Of a DNA stretch of 64,000 nt, positions 26,041 to 34,804 are shown piece by piece. A program made the position numbers and the translations under genes. The notes under the pieces are model-generated. The model was not told the DNA's origin. It made no database searches and saw only the letters and a list, made by a program, of their open reading frames with translations. The DNA is from Anabaena lutea FACHB-196. Its GTDB lineage: Bacteria > Cyanobacteriota > Cyanobacteriia > Cyanobacteriales > Nostocaceae. The stretch is from NCBI RefSeq assembly GCF_014698305.1, contig NZ_JACJST010000002.1:248001-312000 (forward strand), in the 5' to 3' direction. Positions within the stretch are counted from its first letter, which is position 1. Each line of letters starts with the position of its first letter.

Positions 26041-27747
26041 ATGAGTCTTTGTATTAATCCAGTTTGTCCTCAACCCAACCACCCCGACAACGATGAAAAC
26101 CGCTTTTGTCAAAGTTGTGGTTCTCAATTAGAATTGTTAGGACGTTATCGGGTATTGCGGTTATTAAGTGATAAAACTGGATTTAGCAAAGTCTATGAAG
26201 CATACCAACAAGACACGCCAAAAATTCTCAAAGTCCTCAAACAAGAATTAGCTAAAGATCCCAAAGCAGTCTCACTATTTCAACAAGAAGTCAATGTCCT
26301 AGAACAATTAAATCATCCTGGTATTCCTACAGCAGAGGGTTACTTTCCATATCAAACCAGAAATGCTGTAGTTTTGCATTGTATGGTGATGGAAAAAATT
26401 GAAGGACCCAACTTAGAACAGTGGTTAAAGCAACAACAAAACCGTCCCATTTCTGAACCCCAAGCCATAACTTGGTTAAAACAACTATTAGAAATATTAG
26501 CTTTAGTTCATCACCACCAATATCTACATAGAGATATTAAACCATCAAATATCATGATTCGCCCTGATGGGCAATTAGTATTAATTGACTTTGGTACAGC
26601 CAGAGAAATTACGAGAACCTATTTGGCAAATGGTGGGGGAATGACAGCAATTACATCATCAGGTTATAGCCCTCCAGAACAAATGCAAGGACAAGCCATA
26701 CCCCAATCAGATTTCTTTGCCTTAGGACGTACCTTCGTATTTTTATTAACGGGATATCAACCTACACAATTATATAATCCGCACCTAGATGTTTTAGAAT
26801 GGCGAAATCATGCAACTCACGTTTCACAACTGCTATTAGATTTCATTGATTGGTTGATGTTAACAGCAGTAAATCAACGTCCTAGCAATGCAGAAGAAAT
26901 TTTACAAAGATTAGTAAAAATTCAATTTTTACTTACAGATAATACATCAGCTACCATCAATGTTGGCGGCGGTTTAAAAACTGCAATAGTTAATAAAACA
27001 ACTACTAATCACACCATTATTCCACCACAAAAGCAGCCCGAAAAATTGCCATTATTAGCATGGTTAGCCGCTTTAATAGTTTCCTTATTCTTACTTTGGT
27101 CTGTAGCATTAGCCAACCGCAATCAAAAATTCATCGTTCTTCCTCCTGATTATGGACAAGCACCCGTCAAAAAAGGCAAAGTTGATTATTTCCCCTACGA
27201 AGAAGGCAAAGATAGTCAAGGGAGAGTAGCAGAATTTAATATTGCGGTTTTATCAGTAGAATATAAATGGCAATTAGGTAGCACCTACCAAATTAAATAT
27301 AACGATCAAACTATTACCCTTGACTCGTTAAAATCTAACTTAGAACAAGAAGGTATCCAGAGAATCATGGAAAATCCCAGCGAAATTATTTCTGTGGGAA
27401 CAGCTTCTTGTGAAGGTGATATTGCAGCGGAACAAAGTCGGGCTTTAGAACGTTCTAAGCAAATTCAATTATTAGTAAAAAAGATATTTAGCAATATATC
27501 CACTGTTCAAGGTTATCGCTTATTAAATTTGGGACAATTCCAAAGAAAAGATTGTCAAGCTAGTCAAGATTCAACAGCTTATCAACGCAGTATTATTATT
27601 ATTGGTGTGAAAAAACAAGCCGAAGGCGTGATATTAGATGAAGCCTTACGAGATAGATTAGAGAAAAAACCTTTTGCTGATTTTAAATTAGAAGATTATT
27701 CTTTGGGTTCGGTAGAGAAATTTAAAACCATACCCAGCAATTTATAA
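26041..27747 (+). CDS. membrane Ser/Thr protein kinase with zinc ribbon and OmpA-like C-terminus
   Basis: A 568-residue eukaryotic-type kinase. The start at 26041 (ATG, MSLCINPVCPQP) is preferred over the in-frame TTG at 26035. An N-terminal four-cysteine zinc ribbon (Cys4, Cys8, then CQSCG) is followed by the kinase domain (about 35-295) with LHRDIKPSNIM, LIDFGTAREI and SSGYSPPEQ. The glycine loop is degenerate (LLSDKTGFSKVYEA), but catalytic Asp and metal-binding DFG are kept. One membrane helix (about 342-362) leads to an external domain with GTASCEGDIAAEQSRALERSK, which resembles the OmpA-type peptidoglycan-binding core. That suggests a kinase sensing the cell wall; this last step is inference. 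Confidence 0.85.
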   Translation: MSLCINPVCPQPNHPDNDENRFCQSCGSQLELLGRYRVLRLLSDKTGFSKVYEAYQQDTPKILKVLKQELAKDPKAVSLFQQEVNVLEQLNHPGIPTAEGYFPYQTRNAVVLHCMVMEKIEGPNLEQWLKQQQNRPISEPQAITWLKQLLEILALVHHHQYLHRDIKPSNIMIRPDGQLVLIDFGTAREITRTYLANGGGMTAITSSGYSPPEQMQGQAIPQSDFFALGRTFVFLLTGYQPTQLYNPHLDVLEWRNHATHVSQLLLDFIDWLMLTAVNQRPSNAEEILQRLVKIQFLLTDNTSATINVGGGLKTAIVNKTTTNHTIIPPQKQPEKLPLLAWLAALIVSLFLLWSVALANRNQKFIVLPPDYGQAPVKKGKVDYFPYEEGKDSQGRVAEFNIAVLSVEYKWQLGSTYQIKYNDQTITLDSLKSNLEQEGIQRIMENPSEIISVGTASCEGDIAAEQSRALERSKQIQLLVKKIFSNISTVQGYRLLNLGQFQRKDCQASQDSTAYQRSIIIIGVKKQAEGVILDEALRDRLEKKPFADFKLEDYSLGSVEKFKTIPSNL

Positions 27748-28192
27748 TATTAGGACTTACGGACTTTATAAATTAATCATGGTATGAAATTACCGAAATA
27801 GCTAGTTTCAGGCTTTTGGTATACTAAGAATCCTTTTAGGCGCATTGCTATGCTTAGTCTAATAGTAGTAATTTTTTATACAAAATTATTCAAAATATGG
27901 TATAGACTGCTTCATCAGTTTTTAGGTAGTAAATCGGGACGAGATGTGGTAGATTAAATGCAGCAACTAGCTAAAAAATAAGATTGTACGCTTTGGCGTG
28001 TTACTAGTTACAACTGCATTATTTTAGATGTCGCTAATCTCATAGTTAAAATGTAAAATAGCTATTTAGTTACCAGTTAAACTTTGTATATTCATATGCA
28101 GTAATGTTTACTGAATTTACTACAAATTCCAGTAACTTATCTAATAAATCAAACTCACGCAAGTTAGATAAATTATTAGGTGGAGGATAATA
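27748..28192. other. intergenic region, nothing definite
   Basis: AT-rich. A 35-codon ORF at 27850-27957 starting MLSLIVVIFYTKLFKIWYRL has no ribosome binding site and is not counted as a gene. The last 100 bases may be the decayed front part of the Rpn/PD-(D/E)XK-type gene whose tail follows. Confidence 0.4.
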
Positions 28193-28450
28193 GTGCTAGA
28201 AAAATCTTTCTTTTATCAGGAAATTCTGCTGAAGGGCAGAGAAGAAGGCCGGGTGCAAGAACGGCTTTTAAGTATTGAATTAGCTTTAGATGTAAAATTC
28301 GGCATGGAGGGTTTAGAACTAATATCAGAGATCTCCCCAATTTGTGATTTAGAGATATTAAGGACTATTCATAAGTATGTCTTAACTGTAAATAATCTCG
28401 ATCAACTACGGGAACTCATACAGAATACTCACGCTTCTGAACTACATTAA
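28193..28450 (+). pseudogene. tail fragment of an Rpn-type PD-(D/E)XK nuclease/transposase
   Basis: An 85-codon ORF from a GTG at 28193 with a good GGAGG ribosome binding site 9 bases before. The sequence (SFFYQEILLKGREEGRVQERLLSIELALDVKFG, then LEILRTIHKYVLTVNNLDQLRELI) matches the C-terminal region of the large cyanobacterial family of Rpn/DUF4351-like recombination-promoting nucleases, which normally have about 200 more residues with the nuclease core. The core is absent here and an in-frame TAA lies 24 bases upstream. It is probably a remnant, though the Shine-Dalgarno sequence leaves room for a stand-alone small protein. Confidence 0.55.
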
Positions 28451-28469
28451 ACATTCAATTATGAATTAT

Positions 28470-29258
28470 TCAAGCTCCCATTCCTGAATACCGCTTTAAG
28501 CCTGCACGCCATAACAAGCGATTTGCACCCAAAAATACCAGTAACCAACCCACAATTGATAAAAATCCCCTTGTTAAATCCACGGGTAGCCCTACCAAAA
28601 TACTGGCAGGAAAATTAATCAAATAGGGAAAAGGCGTAAACATGACTACGTTCCGCACCGCTTCTGGAAAAACATCTAAAGGTGCAATCATACCGGATAA
28701 AAACAGCAAAAACAAAAACCAAACATTTTCTATAGCTGTGGCTCTTTCTGTCCAAAAAGCAAACATAGCAAAGGTGTATTGAATTAAAAACCTTAAGGTG
28801 AAAGCCAAAATTGCTGCCAATATGAAAAGCAATAAATTCGCCAAGCTTGGCAACCAAAAAGCTTGAGGATATAATAAAAAGAATAATCCTACTAATATAA
28901 ATACAAAAGGCATCCTGGCAAATCTTTCCGCAACATGAGTAAAAAAGTGATGAAATCCTGGATCTAATGGTTGCAATAATCGTGGTGAAAGTTTGCCTTC
29001 CACTACTTCTTTTTCAAAATCATAAATAACCCAAACAACTGTAATTTGTCTAACCAGAAAAACTGCAAAAAAATAACGAGCAAATTCTATAGGAGTGAAA
29101 CTAAATTTTCCTCCTTGTGCTGCTTGTATCCATACACCCATGAGAATAATTGGTAAAGAACCAGACAGAACCCATAATATTAGTTCTGAGCGATACTCTA
29201 GCATATAAGCATAGTAAACGGAAAGCAAAGTTAAGGCTTTTTTAATCGTCTGTTTCAT
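28470..29258 (-). CDS. ABC-2 family transporter permease
   Basis: An integral membrane protein of about 262 residues with six predicted helices and the ABC-2 permease style motif (VVEGKLSPRLLQPLDPGFHHFF, an amphipathic stretch after helix 2, and a final LLWRAGLKRYSGMGA tail). It resembles the permeases of exporters whose two permease subunits and ATPase are encoded as a trio. Here neither the second permease nor the ATPase is adjacent, so the partners must be elsewhere. The frame is open nine residues further (ATG at 29285); MKQTIKKAL at 29258 fits family starts better, but neither has a clear ribosome binding site. Confidence 0.8.
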   Translation of the reverse strand: MKQTIKKALTLLSVYYAYMLEYRSELILWVLSGSLPIILMGVWIQAAQGGKFSFTPIEFARYFFAVFLVRQITVVWVIYDFEKEVVEGKLSPRLLQPLDPGFHHFFTHVAERFARMPFVFILVGLFFLLYPQAFWLPSLANLLLFILAAILAFTLRFLIQYTFAMFAFWTERATAIENVWFLFLLFLSGMIAPLDVFPEAVRNVVMFTPFPYLINFPASILVGLPVDLTRGFLSIVGWLLVFLGANRLLWRAGLKRYSGMGA

Positions 29259-29285
29259 AATAGGTAGTTGGTAATAACTCATCAC

Positions 29286-29968
29286 TATAATCTCAGAGTA
29301 AACTCATTTCATTTGGTATAACATATATTTGACAAACCAGGTAAAATAAGCATAGATAAATATGTATAAAAATAAATTATCCCAGGATAGATATTATATT
29401 AAATTAAGCCTACTTACTTAGGTGCTAAATATTCCTAAGAAGAAAAAATAACTATTCCCACGATATCCAATTTACAATAATTATTAACTAAAGCAAATCA
29501 CCAAAATAGACAGTTTTTATCTGTAACAAGAATAATCTAAATTTCTGTCATTTCCATCACAAAGTAATAATTCTTATATGTACAACACTAGACATCAAAA
29601 TTTATGCCTTTTATTTCATAATATTTAAAGAAAGCAAAGGTAGCTAAATTAGCATATTCCTTTTCTTGCTCTCTACTAATTCTAAAAGTTTAACTTTTAG
29701 GTTTTGGACAATTCACAAAAATTTACGTAACCTAAAAAATAGGTTGAGTAAATCAAAAACCCAACAGCGATTTAGTTTATCTACATCAACAATTGCTGTT
29801 GCATCTGTTGTTATGAGCAAATGAATTAACTGAAAATTATCAATATTCAGCCGTCAACTTATGCCTAAAGGCAGTCTCCATCAAAAGATTTCATCAATTG
29901 CTATAAGCAGATATTTAGCAACTATTGAAGTTTGGCACAGGAGTAGTACCTAAGTCTAGGAGAATTTC
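29286..29968. other. AT-rich upstream region of the oxidase operon
   Basis: About 680 bases, very AT-rich, with a small hairpin AACCTA/TAGGTT (29730-29746). It must contain the promoter of the DUF2231-cox operon. I saw neither a TCCGGA motif nor a clear GTA-N8-TAC NtcA site in it. A good AGGAGA ribosome binding site precedes the ATG at 29969. Confidence 0.45.
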
Positions 29969-30469
29969 ATGTTTGAGTCTTTAACGTCGTTGAACGACCA
30001 TAATTTACCTTACCCAGATACACTTCATCCCATCGTCGTTCACTTCGTAATTGCGATGGTGGTATTTTCTTTTTTCTGTGATCTAATTGGATATTTAACT
30101 GGGAAAACTCGCTTATTTGAAGTGAGTTGGTGGAATATGTGTGTAGCGACGATTGCTATTTTTGTCGCCATTATTTTTGGTCAATTTGAAGCTGGTTTAG
30201 CCAAACCTTACAACTTAGTTAAATCAGTATTAAATTACCATACCCTCATCGGTTGGTCACTTTCGGGAATTATCGCCACAATTACAGCTTGGCGCTATGT
30301 ACTCCGCACCCGGAACCCACAAAAATTACCAATTCACTATCTAGCTGCTGGGCTACTTTTAACCATCATCGTTGGAGTACAAGTATATCTCGGTGATCAA
30401 CTTGTGTGGGTTTATGGACTACACACCGTTCCAGTTGTGGAAGCGGTAAAGGATGGAATATTACCATGA
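29969..30469 (+). CDS. DUF2231 membrane protein, first of the oxidase operon
   Basis: A 166-residue four-helix membrane protein of the DUF2231 family. Conserved histidines occur in TLHPIVVHFVIAMV (helix 1), NYHTLIGW (helix 3) and VYGLHTVPV (C-terminus), which could bind heme b; this is inference. Ribosome binding site AGGAGA lies before the ATG. Its TGA overlaps the ATG of the next gene in an ATGA junction, so the two are translationally coupled. From memory, DUF2231 pairs stand in front of the heterocyst-specific alternative oxidase genes of Anabaena, so this protein probably serves that oxidase, for instance as an electron-entry subunit. Confidence 0.85.
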   Translation: MFESLTSLNDHNLPYPDTLHPIVVHFVIAMVVFSFFCDLIGYLTGKTRLFEVSWWNMCVATIAIFVAIIFGQFEAGLAKPYNLVKSVLNYHTLIGWSLSGIIATITAWRYVLRTRNPQKLPIHYLAAGLLLTIIVGVQVYLGDQLVWVYGLHTVPVVEAVKDGILP

Positions 30470-31074
30470 ACTCAGAATTAATTGATCAAATCAGCGCTCA
30501 AATGGGTGCAAATGGATTGCCTTACAGTATTCCCATTCACCCCAACTTAGTACATCTAACACTAGGTTTATTCATCATTGCTATTACCTTCGATATTGTT
30601 GGTGTACTCTTCCCAATAGATCAATGGGTTTTCAAATATTTAGCAATTTCTGTAGAACGCGCTCAATTATTTGAAGTTGGTTGGTACAACATGGTAGCTT
30701 CTGCTGTCATCACCTTTTTCACAGTAGCTGCGGGTTTTTATGAAATGTTCTTAGCAACCCCATCTGCTGATATTAAAAGTGCTTGGGGTATGCAAGCAAT
30801 GGCAACCATGATGTGGCATGGTGTAGGCGGTGTTGCACTACTAGCTTTGATTATTGGCATGACTTTTTGGCGAGGATGGCAACGCTACATTTCTTGCAAA
30901 GACTCAGATATACAAGTGCGCTGGAGTTATCTATTAGCAGGAATTTCCATCATGTTTGTTATGTACTTACACGGTACATTAGGAGCGCAATTAGCCGCTG
31001 ATTTTGGCGTTCACAACACCGCAGACAACTTGTTGAGAATGGGACAAGACATTAACAAGGTACTGGGAAATTAA
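30466..31074 (+). CDS. DUF2231 membrane protein, second of the oxidase operon
   Basis: A 202-residue DUF2231 protein with four hydrophobic helices. Histidines sit in SIPIHPNLVHLTLGLF, MMWHGVGGVALL and YLHGTLGAQL, at positions matching those in its neighbour, so the pair probably arose by duplication and may form a heterodimer. The frame is open to 30406, but the ATG at 30466, overlapping the TGA of the previous gene, is clearly the start. It is followed by heptamer repeats and then coxB 100 bases on. The function is unknown; a heme-binding electron carrier for the following oxidase is the natural guess. Confidence 0.85.
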   Translation: MNSELIDQISAQMGANGLPYSIPIHPNLVHLTLGLFIIAITFDIVGVLFPIDQWVFKYLAISVERAQLFEVGWYNMVASAVITFFTVAAGFYEMFLATPSADIKSAWGMQAMATMMWHGVGGVALLALIIGMTFWRGWQRYISCKDSDIQVRWSYLLAGISIMFVMYLHGTLGAQLAADFGVHNTADNLLRMGQDINKVLGN

Positions 31075-31168
31075 TTCGTAATTTGTAATTCGTAATTCGT
31101 AATTAATAAATTTCTGTTGCCAATTACCAATTACCAATTACTAATTACCAATCAAAACTGACCAATGA
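31075..31168. repeat. STRR arrays (AATTCGT and ACCAATT units)
   Basis: Two heptamer arrays fill the gap before coxB: AATTCGT/AATTTGT at 31075-31103 and TACCAAT/ACCAATT at 31122-31152. They separate the DUF2231 genes from coxB within one presumed operon. Confidence 0.85.
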
Positions 31169-31174
31169 GTAACC

Positions 31175-32101
31175 ATGAAAATTCGGCAGATTTTAAATAT
31201 ATTAACCTTGATGACCGGGGTAGTTGCCATCACTTTGATCAGTATCGGTATTGGCAAACAGGCTTATTCTTGGCTTCCCCCTCAAGCGGCAGCTGAATCT
31301 CATCTCATTGATGATTTGTTTAGCTTTTTGGTGACATTGGGTGCTTTCATTTTTTTGGGTGTCACAAGCACCGTTTTGTATTCAATTACCTTCCACCGTG
31401 CTAACCAATACGATTTGAGTGATGGTCCACACATTGAAGGTAACGTTATCTTAGAAGTTGTGTGGACAGCAATTCCCATCATGTTAGTGTTGTGGATTGC
31501 AAATTACAGCTACCAAGTTTATGAAGAAATGGGGATTCAAGGGCCAGCCCAGCTGGTACACCTACATAATCCCATTGGTATGCAATCAGCTTTTGCCGCA
31601 GATCAAGAAACACCAGATGAAGTTGTGGATGAATCTGTAGAAAAAATTGACGTACTAGCCAAACAATGGTCGTGGGTATTCCATTATCCTGAGAAGAATG
31701 TTACCAGTACAGAATTGCATTTACCAAGCGATCGCAGAATCCGTTTAGCATTGCAATCACAAGATGTGCTACATGGCTTCTACATCCCCGCTTTTCGCCT
31801 CAAACAAGACATAATTCCTGGTCATACAATCGACTTTGAATTTACACCAATTCGCCCCGGTAAATATAGCCTCACCGATTCCCAATACAGCGGTACATAC
31901 TTCGCAACCATGCAAGCCAACGTGATTATTGAATCTCCAGAAAAGTATCACGAATGGTTAGAAAAAGCTGCAAGCCACATTCCCACCCCAGCAAAAAATC
32001 AAGCAGCCAGCGAATACGCCCAAACCAGCGGACAAAGCTTCAAAACTGGCTGGGAAACCGTCAAACCAGCTGCACCTCCAGTAGTCAACTTTTCCGGCTA
32101 A
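31175..32101 (+). CDS. coxB: heme-copper oxidase subunit II lacking CuA ligands (ARTO/Cox3-like)
   Basis: A 308-residue subunit II: N-terminal two-helix membrane hairpin (about 10-30 and 48-72, plus 95-112) and a C-terminal cupredoxin domain. The first CuA histidine is kept (His200 in VLHGFYIPAFRLKQD). The second ligand cluster, normally CxExCGxxHxxM, reads DSQYSGTYFATM (235-246): both cysteines are replaced (Asp235, Ser239), the histidine is Phe243, and only Met246 stays. CuA therefore cannot form. Subunits II of this kind occur in quinol oxidases and in the cyanobacterial alternative oxidase ARTO. So plastoquinol, not cytochrome c, is the probable donor. Confidence 0.9.
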   Translation: MKIRQILNILTLMTGVVAITLISIGIGKQAYSWLPPQAAAESHLIDDLFSFLVTLGAFIFLGVTSTVLYSITFHRANQYDLSDGPHIEGNVILEVVWTAIPIMLVLWIANYSYQVYEEMGIQGPAQLVHLHNPIGMQSAFAADQETPDEVVDESVEKIDVLAKQWSWVFHYPEKNVTSTELHLPSDRRIRLALQSQDVLHGFYIPAFRLKQDIIPGHTIDFEFTPIRPGKYSLTDSQYSGTYFATMQANVIIESPEKYHEWLEKAASHIPTPAKNQAASEYAQTSGQSFKTGWETVKPAAPPVVNFSG

Positions 32102-32107
32102 CCAACT

Positions 32108-32150
32108 TTTATCAGAATCAGGATTTACAGGATTTAAGGACTTTCAGAAT
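32108..32150. repeat. CAGGATTTACAGGATTTAAGGA-type dispersed repeat
   Basis: Imperfect 10-11-mer repeats of the form CAGGATTTACAGGATTTAAG in the coxB-coxA gap. A copy in the opposite orientation lies at 43565-43600. Confidence 0.7.
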
Positions 32151-32254
32151 TTAAGTTAATTATGTTCTGTTTATTTTTTAAATCTTGTTAATCCTTTAAT
32201 CCTAAACAAGAAGAGATTCTGACGTTTAATCCCAAATCCACAATCTAAAATCGA

Positions 32255-33931
32255 ATGACTAACATTCCTATTCATATCGCAGGTGAAACACATCACCACG
32301 AACCACCAAGCGACTGGAAAACATACTTCACCTTTAGCACAGACCACAAAGTCATAGGTATTCAATACCTTGTCACCTCATTTTTCTTCTTTCTTATTGG
32401 CGGTATTTTCGCCATGATCTTGCGGGGAGAACTAGTCACCCCCGAATCTGATTTAATCGACCGCACCGTTTATAACGGAATGTTCACCATGCACGGCACT
32501 GTCATGCTGTTCCTGTGGACATTTCCCTCCCTTGTTGGTCTAGCTAACTACCTCGTACCCTTGATGATTGGGGCGCGAGATATGGCATTTCCCCGCCTGA
32601 ACGCCGTCGCCTTTTGGATGGTTCCAGTCGTGGGCATTCTCCTCATGTCCAGCTTCTTCGTTCCCGGTGGCCCCGCCCAATCTGGTTGGTGGGCATATCC
32701 CCCCGTCAGTACCCAAAACCCCACGGGCAACTTGATTAACGGACAAGTTCTTTGGTTATTAGCGGTAGCTATTTCCGGTGTTTCCTCCATCATGGGTGCG
32801 GTGAACTTTGTCACCACCATTGTGAAAATGCGCGCCCCCGGTATGGGTTTCTTCCGAATGCCCTTATTTGTGTGGGCAGTATTTAGCGCCCAAATCATCC
32901 AATTATTTGGACTTCCCGCCTTAACTGCTGGTGCAGTAATGCTGCTGTTTGACATCACAGTTGGAACTGCCTTCTTTGACCCCAGCAAAGGCGGAAACCC
33001 GGTGATGTTCCAGCACTATTTCTGGTTTTACTCCCACCCAGCAGTTTATGTAATCATTTTGCCCATCTTTGGGATTTTCTCAGAAATCTTCCCCGTTTAT
33101 TCTCGTAAGCCATTATTTGGTTACAAAGTCGTCGCTGTTTCCTCCATGTTAATCGCCGTAGTTAGCGGTATCGTCTGGGTACATCATATGTATGTCAGCG
33201 GTACACCTGGGTGGATGCGGTTGATTTTCATGTTGACAACCATGTTTGTATCCATTCCTACAGGAATTAAAGTATTTGCTTGGGTAGCAACAATTTGGGG
33301 TGGAAAAATCCGATTAACTACACCAATGCTATTTGCGTTGGGTGGTTTGCTGATGTTTGTCTTTGCTGGTATTACAGGAATTATGCTTTCTTCTGTACCA
33401 GTAGACGTTCACGTTAACAACACCTACTTTGTCGTTGGTCACTTCCATTATGTTCTTTACGGAACAGTGACGATGGGTTTGTATGCAGCCATCTATCATT
33501 GGTTCCCGAAAATGACAGGGCGGATGTTCAGTGAAGGTTGGGGACAAATTCACTTTTGGTTAGCATTCATTGGTACTAACCTTAACTTTTTACCCATGCA
33601 CCCATTAGGTTTGCAAGGGATGTTACGCCGAGTTGCTTCATACGCACCAGAGTATCAATTTTGGAATATTATCGCTAGTCTAGGTGCATTCTTATTAGGA
33701 ATGTCTACCTTACCCTTCATTTTCAATATGCTAATTTCTTGGATGCAAGGTGAAAAAGCACCAGATAATCCTTGGAGAGCAATTGGTTTAGAGTGGATGA
33801 TTTCTTCACCTCCTCCCGTAGAAAACTTTGAAGAAATTCCCATTGTCATTAGCGCACCTTATGGCTACGGAAAATCAGAACCATTAACAGCTAACTTGGA
33901 ACGCCAGACAATATTACAAAACGCAGAATAA
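32255..33931 (+). CDS. coxA: heme-copper oxidase subunit I, A2 type
   Basis: A 558-residue, 12-helix catalytic subunit. All metal ligands are there: His80 and His398 for the low-spin heme, His396 for the high-spin heme, and His261, His310 and His311 for CuB, with the cross-linking Tyr265. The helix VI motif is FYSHPAVYVIILP: the proton-channel glutamate of A1 enzymes is Ala263, and the Tyr-Ser before the histidine is the signature of A2 oxidases. An N-terminal His cluster (GETHHHE) is probably incidental. The start ATG follows repeats by 100 bases without a strong ribosome binding site. It works with coxB and coxC as the terminal oxidase. Confidence 0.95.
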   Translation: MTNIPIHIAGETHHHEPPSDWKTYFTFSTDHKVIGIQYLVTSFFFFLIGGIFAMILRGELVTPESDLIDRTVYNGMFTMHGTVMLFLWTFPSLVGLANYLVPLMIGARDMAFPRLNAVAFWMVPVVGILLMSSFFVPGGPAQSGWWAYPPVSTQNPTGNLINGQVLWLLAVAISGVSSIMGAVNFVTTIVKMRAPGMGFFRMPLFVWAVFSAQIIQLFGLPALTAGAVMLLFDITVGTAFFDPSKGGNPVMFQHYFWFYSHPAVYVIILPIFGIFSEIFPVYSRKPLFGYKVVAVSSMLIAVVSGIVWVHHMYVSGTPGWMRLIFMLTTMFVSIPTGIKVFAWVATIWGGKIRLTTPMLFALGGLLMFVFAGITGIMLSSVPVDVHVNNTYFVVGHFHYVLYGTVTMGLYAAIYHWFPKMTGRMFSEGWGQIHFWLAFIGTNLNFLPMHPLGLQGMLRRVASYAPEYQFWNIIASLGAFLLGMSTLPFIFNMLISWMQGEKAPDNPWRAIGLEWMISSPPPVENFEEIPIVISAPYGYGKSEPLTANLERQTILQNAE

Positions 33932-33932
33932 T

Positions 33933-33980
33933 GCAGAGAAAAAGAAGGACGTAGAAAACCTCTGCGTCCCCTCTCTCTGC
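33933..33980 (+). terminator. hairpin in the coxA-coxC gap
   Basis: GCAGAG (33933-33938) pairs with CTCTGC (33975-33980), enclosing GGACGTAGA (33947-33955) paired with TCTGCGTCC (33961-33969, one wobble). There is no T run, so read-through is likely and it may instead act as an mRNA processing or stability element. It belongs to the same GACGCAGAG-type dispersed repeat family as the insert in mnmE. Confidence 0.5.
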
Positions 33981-34009
33981 ATTTAAAACTCAAAAGGAGA
34001 AATTACCCA

Positions 34010-34612
34010 ATGGATAGTTCTATCAACCCTGAAGAATTGCATCATGTCAGCCATGAACATGAACACGACGAAGAAGGCAATAAAATGTTTGGTTTTATTG
34101 TCTTTCTCTTATCTGAAAGCGTCATTTTCTTAAGTTTCTTCGCTGGCTATATTATCTACAAAACCACAACAGTTAACTGGCTTCCTGCTGGTGTTTCAGG
34201 ACTGGAAGTTACAGCACCGACAATTAACACAATCATTCTGGTTTCTAGTAGCTTTGTAATTTACTTTGCTGAAAGATGCCTACAACGTGACAATTTACAG
34301 GGATTTCGCCTATTTTTGTTAGCTACAATAGCAATGGGTAGCTACTTTTTATATGGTCAAGCTGTGGAATGGAGTCAATTAGAATTTGGCTTCACTTCCG
34401 GTACTTTTGGCGGAATGTTTTACCTGTTAACTGGGTTTCACGGTTTGCACGTTTTGACTGGGATTTTGTTGCAGTTGATGATTTTGATTCGTTCTTTTAT
34501 TCCCGGTAATTACGATACAGGTCACTTTGGTGTTAATTCAACTTCGTTGTTTTGGCACTTTGTTGATGTGATCTGGATTATTTTGTTTCTGCTTATCTAC
34601 GTTTGGCAGTAG
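34010..34612 (+). CDS. coxC: heme-copper oxidase subunit III
   Basis: A 200-residue, five-helix subunit III. The polar His/Glu-rich N-terminus (HHVSHEHEHDEEGN) is followed by membrane helices with the usual motifs LSESVIFLSFFAGY, GGMFYLLTGFHGLHV and SLFWHFVDVIWIILF. Ribosome binding site AAAGGAGAAA precedes the ATG. Gene order B-A-C is that of cyanobacterial cox operons. The subunit has no redox centre and stabilises the complex. A strong GGTGCGTTA hairpin follows the gene. Confidence 0.93.
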   Translation: MDSSINPEELHHVSHEHEHDEEGNKMFGFIVFLLSESVIFLSFFAGYIIYKTTTVNWLPAGVSGLEVTAPTINTIILVSSSFVIYFAERCLQRDNLQGFRLFLLATIAMGSYFLYGQAVEWSQLEFGFTSGTFGGMFYLLTGFHGLHVLTGILLQLMILIRSFIPGNYDTGHFGVNSTSLFWHFVDVIWIILFLLIYVWQ

Positions 34613-34647
34613 GTCTTTTACTCCTCAAAAATCAATAAATTTTTTAG

Positions 34648-34674
34648 GGTGCGTTAGCGACAGCGTAACGCACC
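34648..34674. terminator. GGTGCGTTA/TAACGCACC hairpin, dispersed element
   Basis: A perfect 9-bp inverted repeat (34648-34656 with 34666-34674) directly after coxC. The same stem with a different 8-base loop occurs at 43705-43730. It probably ends or stabilises the cox transcript; no T run on the plus strand. Confidence 0.6.
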
Positions 34675-34804
34675 GTTATCAATGATTTGGTGCATTGAGG
34701 TTTTCATCCCCAAAACCGTTAGTTATTATTTAATGGATATTTTGTTTCACGCAAAGGAAAGAAAAAGATGAATATTAACAGCAAAAACTCCACAATTAGC
34801 TATT

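Noticed and set aside
27850-27957. 35-codon ORF starting MLSLIVVIF
   Set aside because: No ribosome binding site and no recognisable family; a hydrophobic run is expected by chance in such AT-rich DNA.
32548-32988. 146-codon minus-strand ORF inside coxA
   Set aside because: A shadow of the strongly conserved coxA frame; no ribosome binding site and no family resemblance.
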